A stretch of 64,000 nt of DNA. Origin: Penium margaritaceum. Its lineage: Eukaryota > Streptophyta > Zygnematophyceae > Desmidiales > Peniaceae. The notes beneath the pieces are model-generated. The model saw only the letters and a list, made by a program, of their open reading frames with translations. It was not told where the DNA came from and searched no databases. Position numbers and translations under genes: made by a program. Positions 56,065 through 64,000 of this stretch are shown here, one piece after another (the stretch's first letter is position 1; every line of letters starts with the position of its first letter). The stretch is from contig SZWC01004795.1 in NCBI GenBank assembly GCA_023375785.1, positions 49,610 through 113,609 on the forward strand. Reading direction: 5' to 3'.

Positions 56065-57070
56065 GTGTTGCGTTAGCAGCAGCCAGCAGTAGCAGCAGCT
56101 TGCCGCAGCAGCAAGAAGTGGCAGCAGCAGCCAGCAGCAGCAGCACACAGCAGCAGTTGGCAACAGCAGCAGCTCGCAGCAGCAGAAGCCCACAGCAGCA
56201 GCAGCCGGTAGCAGTAGTAGCGCGCAACAGCTCGTAGCAGCAGCAGCCGGCGACAGCAGCAGCAGCCGGCCATAGCAGCAGCAACAGCAGCGGCTGTAGC
56301 AAGAAACAGTAGTAGCTGCAGCATTAGCAGCAGATGCAACCGCTACAAGCAGCAGCATCAGCTGCATCAGCAGCAGTAGCTGCAGCTACAGCTGCAGTAG
56401 CTGCAGCTGCAGGTGCCCGCAGCTCGCTGCTCGCTGCGAGCAGCGAGCTGCAGGCAGTAAGCTTGGTGCCCGCTGCGAGTAGCAAGCAGCGAGCTCGCTG
56501 CTCGCAGCTCGTCGCTCACAGCGAGCAACGAGCTCGCAACGACGGGCAAGAAAAACAAAAAAAACACAAAACAAAAATAAGCAGGGACCCCCCCACCATT
56601 TTATTCTCCCTCGCTGCAGCCATAGTAGCCAAAGCCGCAGTCGCAGCAGCAGCATCAGCCGCAGTAGCAGCAGCAGCCGCAGCTGCAGCCACAACTGCAG
56701 CAGCAACATCAGCAACGGCCGCAGCACACAACAGCGGCAGCTGCAGCAGCAGCAGCAGCCGCTGCTGCAGCCGCAACAAGCAGCAGCATCAGTTGCAGCA
56801 GCAGCAGCAAGAGCCGCAGCCGCAGCAAGCAACAGCAGCTGCTAGAGTAGTAGCAGCAGCCGCAGCCACAGCAGCAGCAGCAGCCACAGTCATAGCAGCA
56901 GCAGTAGCAACAGCAGTAGCGGCCGCAACAGCCGCAGCAGCAGCCGCAGGCGCAGCCGCCTCAACAACAAGAGCAGCAGCAGCACTAGCCAACGCAGCAG
57001 TAGCAGCAGCAGCAGCAGCCGCAACGGCCGTAGTAATAGCGGCGGCAGCACCAACAACACCGCGGCTGCA
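56065..57070 (+). repeat. CAG-rich leader tract of B4
   Basis: About 1 kb of CAG/GCA/GCC triplets, with an A-rich break near 56540-56600. A second CAG run at about 57380-57560 lies inside gag and encodes polyglutamine. Confidence 0.85.
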
Positions 57071-57099
57071 GCCCCATAATAGTGGCTACATCCACCGTT

Positions 57100-57263
57100 G
57101 CTGACGTCAGCGGCCGTCCGCTGACGTCACTGCTGCCGTCACTACTGACGTCATCAACAACAACAAGAAAAAAACAAACACAAGAGAGAAACCAGTAGCA
57201 TTGCACACACGCAGTAGCCTCCGCTAACGTCAGCCATCGGCTGACATTACTGCTGAAATCAGC
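57100..57263 (+). promoter_or_regulatory. cluster of TGACGTCA-type palindromes in B4
   Basis: A perfect GCTGACGTCAGC at 57100-57111, then related sites at 57120 (GCTGACGTCACT), 57144 (ACTGACGTCATC), 57223 (GCTAACGTCAGC), 57240 (GCTGACATTACT) and 57252 (GCTGAAATCAGC). They lie just upstream of gag, the same position as in family A. Confidence 0.75.
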
Positions 57264-57314
57264 AGCACTCAACAAAAAAAAACAGAAAAAAGGGGAGGGG
57301 GAAAACACTACACC

Positions 57315-57521
57315 ATGGCTGGTAGCCCCGGTGAGGAGGGGTCCTCCTCTGTTGGAGGGATCCCTACCGCCCCTATTCTGCAGCGACTGCAGCAGCAGCA
57401 GCAGCAATACTAGCAACAGTAGCACCAACAGCCACAACAGCAGCAGCAAAAGCAACAACAGCAGTAGCAGCCGCAGCAGTAGCAGCAGCAGCAGCAAAAG
57501 CAGCAGCACCACCAGCAACAA

Positions 57522-57556
<35 letters not shown>

Positions 57557-58780
57557 GCAGTCCACTGGTGTTGTTGGCGGCAATCTTGACCCCCTCATTG
57601 CTCTTCAGCAAGAGCTCGCCGCCTTGACGTAGCAGCTTGCAGCGCTACAGCCAGTACCCGCCCAGACTACCTCCAGTGTGCTACCGTCCTTCGTCCCTCC
57701 TGGGCATGCTAGTCCAGCTGTGTCTACTGCCACGTGCTACCTGGCACAGCAGCAGACTCAGCGTGAGCGGAAGACAGTGACCTCTGTCCTTGGCCCCACT
57801 CTGGGTGCCGGCCGCAGGCAGAAGGACTTTGAGACACCGCCGCCGCCGCTTCAAGCCGGCGAGCAGTTCCGAAGCTGGGAGCTCAGATGCCGGATCTGGA
57901 CGCAAGGCGAGGGTCTGTGGGCATACTACACCCTCCCTTACAATTGCACCCTCGCGGACCAGTTGTATGACGCTGGTCGCGCCGTCCGTGCCCTTGTCCC
58001 AGTTGCCCCTCCAGCTTCCCGACTGGCCCTAGAGCCTTTCCTCGGCGACTTCACTGCTGGCGACATCACAGACCCTGCAGCCGCATGGCATGTCCTCACC
58101 AGGCCCCATCGCCTGTCCAGCGACGCTGAGATCAGCCGTCTGCTCCGGGAGTTCAACTCCCTGCACATGGGGGAGACCGAGACGGTCACTACCTACTGGC
58201 AGCGGGCGGAGGACATCCTTCGTTGTCTNNNNNNNNNNNNNNNNNNNNNNNNNNNNNNNNNNNNNNNNNNNNNNNNNNNNNNNNNNNNNNNNNNNNNNNN
58301 NNNNNNNNNNNNNNNNNNNNNNNNNNNNNNNNNNNNNNNNNNNNNNNNNNNNNNNNNNNNNNNNNNNNNNNNNNNNNNNNNNNNNNNNNNNNNNNNNNNN
58401 NNNNNNNNNNNNNNNNNNNNNNNNNNNNNNNNNNNNNNNNNNNNNNNNNNNNNNNNNNNNNNNNNNNNNNNNNNNNNNNNNNCAGGCCCCATCGCCTGTC
58501 CAGCGACGCTGAGATCAGCCGTCTGCTCCGGGAGTTCAACTCCCTGCACATGGGGGAGACCGAGACGGTCACTACCTACTGGCAGCGGGCGGAGGACATC
58601 CTTCGTTGTCTCGACAAATCTGCTCCGCCCCCTCTGTCCGCGTTCCTCACCATCAAGCACGGCGCCACTAGCGCGTACGCGAACGTCTTCGTACACTACC
58701 CCCAGGACGTCCTCTCCACCATGGCGGCCCAGGGCACCCTCATGCATCCAAACTGGAGCCCGATGTGCCGCGTCCGCTAA
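57315..58780 (+). pseudogene. gag region of family B (B4), with polyglutamine N-terminus
   Basis: The ATG at 57315 starts MAGSPGEEGSSSVGG, followed by a polyglutamine-rich stretch. Then come a Pro/Ser-rich part and the copia gag core (GEQFRSWELRCRIWTQGEG, FLGDFTAGDITDPAAAWHVL, LHMGETETVTTYWQRAEDIL). The core aligns with family A gag. A zinc knuckle is not reached before the copy ends. The gap at 58229-58482 falls in this core. Fossil. Confidence 0.85.
58229..58482. other. assembly gap (254 N) flanked by an exact 129-bp duplication
   Basis: The 129 bases before the gap (58100-58228) are repeated exactly after it (58483-58611). This is most simply two contig ends that overlap but were scaffolded apart, so the true sequence may have neither gap nor duplication. 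Confidence 0.9.
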
Positions 58781-60830
58781 AGGTAGCGCATGATGCGCTT
58801 CACAGCCAGCGAGTGAAGTGGACCAAGATTGGCCACAAATCGGCTCACCTGCCCAACAACATGGGCTATATCTTGTTGGGTGGCGACCATGGCATACATC
58901 AGACTGCCCAGTGCAAAACGATATGGGATGCCCAGCATGTCAATTTTCTCCGCTTCGTTGGATGGGGACATGGAGGAGGAGAGCTTGCACCCTGTGCTCA
59001 TGGGTGTGCTAGCAGGCTTGCAATCTGCCATGTCGTATCATGGAGTAAATGTACTTTGTCTGGTTCAGGCTGATGTTACTTGCCGCTCTGCCACGTTTCA
59101 TGGTAATTCCAAGATTAAAGTCAAGAGGAACCATCTCCTTCATCTCAAATCTACTTCTCAGCTGCCCCTTGAGATTGTCTAGCAGTTGCGTTGAAGAAGA
59201 GCATACAATCAGGTCATCAGCGTACAAGGCGACCAACATAGTCCATTTGTTGCTCTTATGCACATACATGCTAGGGTCGTTGTCACAGTACATGAAGGAC
59301 TCCTTGGCCATGAATGTATCCATCTCCTGGTAGCAAAGTCTTGGCACTTGTTTCAGCCCATAGAGCACCTTCACCAATCTGTACACCTTACCCTTGGGAA
59401 CATCTACCCCCTCCGGAACTTCCATCAGTACCTCCTTGTCATGTTTGCCATGAAGAAAGGTTGTTTTGACATCCATCTGGTTGACCTCCATGTTCTCGGC
59501 AGCAGCAATGGCGAGCAAAGGTCTCATTCTGTTTTCTTTTTAATTTTAGCACCCACTTGGATTTCATAACGTGAGCACCGGCAGGTCTGTCCACCAGCAC
59601 CCATGTCCCGTTCTCCTCAATGGAGCTGAGTTCACTACAAATTGCTTCACCCAACTCAGCATTGTCAGGCTGACGTGAGTGCCTCTGCGACAAACGTTGG
59701 CTCCTCTTGAACCAAGAACGAATAATTGAACCCTGTCCATTCACCCTTGTTTGCGTCGTAATGCTGCCCAGGAACTTTGAGACGTGAACTGCTTCTTAGA
59801 CCTGCTGGCTGTTGCTGTTGATGTAGAGGTTGGAGGTTTTTTCTTTCATTGATTGTGGGAGAGGCATCCTCCTCACGGTCTGGAGGATCAGATACATCAG
59901 ACTCGGAGTATATTTCCTCTGAGTCATCTTCATCAGCTTCTCTCCCTGCTATAGTACCTAGCCCATGCCATTGTGCTGGTGCTTTGTCTCCCACCTCGAG
60001 AAGTATGAGTCACTCTCCCTATTTTGAATTGTTCTCAAGTTCTCCCTTACTCACAGAACTTTGCCTAGTCCATTTTGAATTGAGATGGGAGGCGTCCGGC
60101 TTCTTGCCTGACCATGCTTCTTGAGGTGACTTCAGTTGTTGTCTTTGCTTCTTCTTGTCTCTCCTTCGTAGTGCTGCTGCAGGTGTGAGTTTCACAAGAT
60201 AGGTAGCCATGCATGCTGCTTAAGCCCCAAACCTAGGAGGCAGCTTGACGTCGAAGAAGATGCACCTTGTCATACCCAGGAAGGTGTGGTTCATCCTCTC
60301 TGCTACGGAGTTGCTTTGAAGTGAGTAGGGAGTAGTTTTCTGGTGTTCAATGCCCTGTGTCTTGAGCCACTCCCTGCAGGCTGTGTACTCTCCCCCATTT
60401 TTTGTCCTGAATGCCTTCACCTTCTTTTAAGCTTGTTGCTCAACTATAGCGACAAAGGCTTGTAGATTCTCCTTTACCACACTTTTCTTTTTGAGAAAGT
60501 ATATCCAGACCTTGCGGCTGTTGTTTTTTATGCATGTGAGGAAAAAACTACTGCCTCCATTGGACGGTATGCGAAACGGACCACACACGTCAGAGTTGAT
60601 GAGGTCAAGGGGTACGAGAGCACGCATAGCATTGCGCTTGAAGGGTTTCTTCTTTGCCTTGCCTTGAAGACATGGGACACACAAGATCCCGGCTTCCTCT
60701 GCCTCATCACTTAGCTCCATCCCATGCACTAGATCCTATTTTCCCATGAGAATCAATGTGCGGCGAGCCACGTGCCCAAAGCGCCTGTGCCGCAGGTTCT
60801 TGGAGGATGTGCACTCGCTAGAATGAACAT
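58781..60830 (-). pseudogene. integrase and RT region of element C
   Basis: A pre-integrase zinc segment near 60790 (HRRFGHVARRTL) leads into CVPCLQGKAKKKPF. The integrase core covers about 60730-60220 (DLINSDVCGPFRIPS, KAFRTKNGGEYTACREW, TTPYSLQSNSVAERMNHTF). A linker is followed by RT at about 59740-58781 (MDVKTTFLHGKHDKEVLMEV, LYGLKQVPRLCYQEMD, LVALYADDLIV). Fossil. Confidence 0.88.
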
Positions 60831-62250
60831 CCCTGATGGCTGTATTTGCTTGCGGTTTTGTAGGTGAATCTTCTGCTATCACTGCTTCTGTTTCTCCAAC
60901 ATGTCCCTTATCATCAAAATCAGTTTTTCTGCTCTCCGCATCATCAATGTCTGCCAAAGATTCAGCCGTTAATGTTGTCATTTGGGTCTGCAAGATGTAG
61001 AGTCCATCAACGCGAGGAACCTGTGCTACAACCTTCTTGGCAGAGTAGGAAATGTTGATGTCCTTGGTAGGGACTATCACTGCTTCCTTCTCTGTGAAGA
61101 CAACTGTCATGCCATGGTCAATTATCTTACAGATGGAGAGCAGGTTGGTTGTGAATGAGGGCAAGTAGACTACCCCCTCTAGCTTGAGGTTGGAGTCCGC
61201 ACCGTTGACACCCACTGTGACCAGCTTGTCACAAATCCCCTCTGTTGCCTGAACCTTGCCGTTGGCGACTCTGAAGTTCTTGTTGCATGGAGAAAGAGAG
61301 ATGAAGTCTCTCTTCTAGTAAGTGGTGTGCTCGTTTGTGCCTGAGTCAAGGCCATAAGCTCCTGGCCTGAGTATCGCCCTTCCTTTGTTAGAGGCACACT
61401 CAGCCATCAAGCTTGTGGGATCCTTCCCACCATTTCCCCTTCACCATTCATTCTCGTATCCTCTCTCTTTCTTAGGTGCCCGACACTCCTGAGCCCAATG
61501 TCCAGCCTTACCACAGTTGTGGAAGTTTCCTTGGTGCTTTGGGTCCCTTCCACTGTTGCCGGTGCTGTTGTTCCCCTTGTACCTAGAGGAGGAGGTATTG
61601 CGGAAGGTGCCAATACTCCATGAGGCAAAGGAAACCACGTTTGCTTCACTACTGCTGCGACACATGGCTCTATTACGCACATACTCCAAGACGGTGGTGT
61701 AGGGTTCTTGCTCTTTAGTCCACCCTCCAATCACTGTGATCATGGGACCCCAACTCTTCGGCAGCGTCATTAGAAAAATCATGGCTTGCATATCTGATTT
61801 CAGGTTCCACATTATGCCGGTGGCTTGTTTCAAGAGTGTCTCAAACTTTTGCATAAAGGAGGAGACATCCTCCCCTTCACCAAGCCTCATGCTGATGAGG
61901 TTCTGTAGAATGAAGAGACGGTTGGAAAGTGAGGAGGACTTAAACACCTTGCCTAGTTTGGCGCATGCCGCGGCTGCCACTGTACAGTCGCTTATGTGTG
62001 AAAGGACTGAGGGTTGTATGGAGGATACAAGAACGGCGAGAAGCCTTCTCGTTGAGCTTAACCTATGCCACAAGGCCAGCACTCTCCTCCTTTGGTGCCG
62101 GGATAGTTCCGTCAAAGTATCCTACCAAGTCTCTATCATCCATGATGATCTCAAACTGCCACTTCCAGAGCACGAACTCCTCTCCATCAAACCTGAGGAT
62201 GGGAGAATGGTTCCCTGGTTCCCTTGTTCCTGCCATCGCTACAACTACAA
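60831..62250 (-). pseudogene. gag and protease region of element C
   Basis: Gag occupies about 62250-61440 (VLALWHRLSSTRRLL, FEPLLKQATGIMWNL-like segment, zinc-knuckle area NCGKAGHWAQECRAPKKERG near 61520). A protease area follows at about 61360-61000 (ILQTQMTTLTAESL region downstream). The order is normal for copia. Fossil, several breaks. Confidence 0.8.
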
Positions 62251-62530
62251 CTGCTACAGTTGCTGCACCTGTTGTTGATGCCGATGCATCTGTTCTTGAG
62301 GCTGTTGTTGGCTGTTGGTGAGAAGAGGCAACTGCTTGCCCTGTTCACATCGGTCGATGCGAGGAGATGTAGGCTGATGTAGGCTGATGTCAGCTCTGAA
62401 GGCGGAAAGGTACAGATGTGTTACATTCTCCTCCGGTTGATGATTGACCTGCATATAGAGAGGTTGGGTGAGAGCAAAGGCGCTCTCACTGCTTGTGACT
62501 TCAGCGGTTGCGTGCACGAAAATTCTCTAA

Positions 62531-62583
62531 CCAGAGGAGTGGACCCATAACCCTTTGTCCGCTACTGAGCTAACCACCTCTGG
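62531..62583 (-). other. tRNA-like hairpin at the C element LTR/leader boundary
   Basis: On the minus strand CCAGAGG and CCTCTGG at the two ends form a perfect 7-bp stem around TTAGCTCAGTAGCGG (A-box-like) and GGTTATGGGTCC (weakly B-box-like). At 53 nt it is too short for a complete tRNA. It may be a tRNA-derived remnant or chance. Confidence 0.35.
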
Positions 62584-63211
62584 CACAGAAGCCACGAAAC
62601 CGAAAAAGCTCACAAAGGTTTTTACACCTTCTTCCTTTGTTGACATGTGTCATACACCCCAAACTTAATCAGGCATACACTTCATTTTCAAGAGTACTAA
62701 TGCCTTAGCATTATATCTCAAGAAGCGCTCAAGTCGTCAGTACGCAAGAGAGCATTAAGCAAGGGTGTAATTGATAATCATGCAAAACAAGTCCTTTTAT
62801 AGTTGTATGTCCACTCCTAGAACTCAAAAGCACATTCTTGGGGAGTGGCCTGACCAAGCCACATCACCAATAGACTTGCGTTGTGGGTTTGACACATCAG
62901 CATCCTAGTGTCAAGGTGACAGACCAACCATGTAGCTTCCAAGAAGCTATGGAATTTCTTTCTTGGAAGCTTCCATAGCAAACAAGATGTGCATGGGGCC
63001 ATGATCGAACTCATGACCTCTCACTTGGCCAAATCAACAAAACGGCTAAGTTAACCACTCACGCACATGGTGTACTCACAGGTCATATCTCACATGAGAC
63101 AGAGCGTAGTTGAATCATAACACAACAGATCTACGGGTCATACCTACACAAGGGGCAGTGCACTCTTGATCCATCCTACAAGACTGAACAAGGGGCAAAA
63201 AACATTCAACA
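62556..63211 (-). repeat. 5' LTR of element C
   Basis: About 656 bp starting TGTTGAATG at 63211 on the minus strand. A TATA box CTATAAAAGG is near 62793-62802, and a tRNA-like block is at 62989-63066. It aligns with 43147-43812. The inner end is approximate. Confidence 0.82.
62989..63066 (-). other. tRNA(Ser)-like block inside the C-family LTR, second copy
   Basis: The same 78-nt block as 43304-43381, reading GTGCGTGAGTGGTTAACTTA at its start and CCCCATGCAC at its end, with a better B-box match (GAGTTCGATCATGG). Confidence 0.5.
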
Positions 63212-63693
63212 GCAACTGTCCCAAGCCGTGAGGCTGATGACATACGGAGGTGTGCGGTCAGAGTAGATGCCGACCACAGAGGAAGCTGACCAGGGTGACC
63301 AGGATATGGTGGTGCCAGATGCCAGGTCAGTGTGCCGGAAGACTGGTGACATGGCGGGGCGAAGGAAACACTCTCTCCTGGCGGTGTAGGAAAGGACCAC
63401 GGGAGTGACTGCCCAGCAGCGCCATGAGGTAGCGGTGCTGGTGGTAGGAACACTGGGTCTGGGGACAACTGGTAAGGCGAAGGAGCGTAGGAGAGGAAGC
63501 CTCCAGGCGGTGTAGAAACCGACCCCGGGAGCACGTGGTCAGGGAGACCATGTGGAGGCGGTTCCGGCTGCGGCCTCAGCATGTCACAGGGTCGTAGATA
63601 CGGAGGGTGAGGGTGTAGAATGCTGTCACTAGACGGTGTCGAAACCGTCCATGGAGTAGAATGGCCAGGTGGTGGTCCTAGCTGCAGCATCAT
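63212..63693 (-). CDS. proline-rich tandem-repeat ORF, cut by the C LTR
   Basis: From an ATG at 63693 the minus strand reads a Pro/Ser-rich product of about 160 residues that runs into the C LTR at 63211. It contains about four units of 35-40 residues, each with a PPPHG/PLPHG-like start, a WS(V/F)(S/P)TPPG centre and a YAP/FAPP tail (GSVSTPPGGFLSYAPSPYQ, WSFPTPPGESVSFAPP). It resembles plant or algal proline-rich cell-wall-type proteins in composition only. No signal peptide is visible; the true start may lie in another exon. It is the best candidate for host coding sequence in the window, truncated by the insertion. Confidence 0.4.
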
Positions 63694-63735
63694 CCTGCCT
63701 AAAGGATCGATGTGTAGGTGAGAGAGGGCTATCAC

Positions 63736-64000
63736 TGGCCCTAGGTGGTGTTGAGGGAAGAATCAAGAGTCTCGAGTCGATGAAACACGAGAGAACTCAA
63801 AAAAGGAAAAAGGTTGGAATGCACGCTAGAAGTGCTTGAGCTAAAAGCGGATGAAAGGAAAAGCAGATATAAGGATATGGAGAAAAGCGCTCCCCCTCCC
63901 CTTCTTTCAAGAGAAAGAAGAGGAAATGGATTTTTCGCACTACAGAAAAATGTACAAAAATGCCCATTTGCCCATTTGCCCTGGATGCCTTGTCTTTTTG
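63736..64000. other. A-rich flank, no feature
   Basis: About 265 bp of purine-rich sequence at the window edge. It holds a short direct repeat (TGCCCATTTGCCCATTTGCC near 63961) and no supported reading frame. Confidence 0.5.

Larger units (their letters stand above)
54940..58780 (+). mobile_element. copia family B, copy B4 (LTR, leader, gag)
   Basis: LTR at about 54940-55775, primer site TGGTATCAGAGCC at 55776, leader with repeated GGGGAAATG blocks, a long CAG tract, a TGACGTCA palindrome cluster, then gag from the ATG at 57315. The copy ends at about 58780, still in or just after gag, where the minus-strand C element begins. It is the longest B copy in the window. It includes an assembly gap and has several breaks. 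Confidence 0.85.
58781..63211 (-). mobile_element. Ty1/copia element C (Tork/Tnt1-like), 5' two-thirds, minus strand
   Basis: Reading right to left: LTR (63211 to about 62556), gag, protease, integrase and RT. It stops at 58781, where it abuts copia B4. The RT resembles plant Tnt1/Tork-type elements (MADCKPASTPMSTGCKL, ALGSLMYAMVATQQDIAHVV). The missing RNase H and 3' LTR type are seen separately at 42695-43812. It is broken in about eight places. Confidence 0.88.

Overview
The window is eukaryotic repeat DNA, made almost entirely of LTR-retrotransposon fossils nested in one another plus a very large 11-bp minisatellite. I see no convincing intact host gene. No rRNA gene, functional tRNA gene, CRISPR array or bacterial-type operon is visible. 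Several Ty1/copia families use an initiator-Met-type primer site (TGGTATCAGAGC). There is also a chromodomain-bearing Ty3/gypsy element (chromovirus) and a region ending in the repeated GGGGGAGTGT tracts seen in plant Sirevirus-like copia elements. Together these point to the green lineage. The GC-rich coding style and Ala/Ser/Gln-rich leaders would suit a streptophyte alga or seedless plant, but that placement is a low-confidence inference.

Layout, left to right. (1) 1-1363: GGA microsatellite and GC-rich unassigned DNA. (2) 1364-16590: an old chromovirus (H1) holding two younger insertions, a full-length copia (family A, 2058-9877, perfect 5-bp target duplication) and the 5' part of another copia (family B, from 11015). 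(3) 16591-20095: decayed relatives of the H1 LTR, a shortened second chromovirus (17188-19311), an inverted LTR pair, and a 297-bp hAT-like MITE (16688-16984) whose empty site survives at 19505-19515. (4) 20096-21110: AT-richer unassigned DNA. (5) 21111-34239: a roughly 9-kb minisatellite of an 11-bp unit, split by a 4.3-kb non-autonomous LTR element (family G, 28584-32861). (6) 34240-42690: a second G piece, then minus-strand copia pieces (B2, F, B3, E). (7) 42695-47096: the 3' end of copia family C and a Sirevirus-like region (D). (8) 47097-54889: a second, older family-A element on the minus strand with a perfect 5-bp target duplication. (9) 54940-58780: a family-B 5' half with a 254-base assembly gap. 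(10) 58781-63211: a minus-strand copia (family C). (11) 63212-64000: a proline-rich repeat reading frame cut by the C LTR.

The items most worth a second look are these. Arrays of the perfect palindrome GCTGACGTCAGC, spaced near 20 bp, lie between primer site and gag in families A and B. Family G has a composite 5' end and a short ORF of constant length in three copies. Two C-family LTRs carry a 78-nt tRNA(Ser)-like block. The minisatellite contains a long perfect palindrome where repeat orientation flips. All percentages were counted by eye, and family assignments rest on motifs and cross-comparison inside the window.
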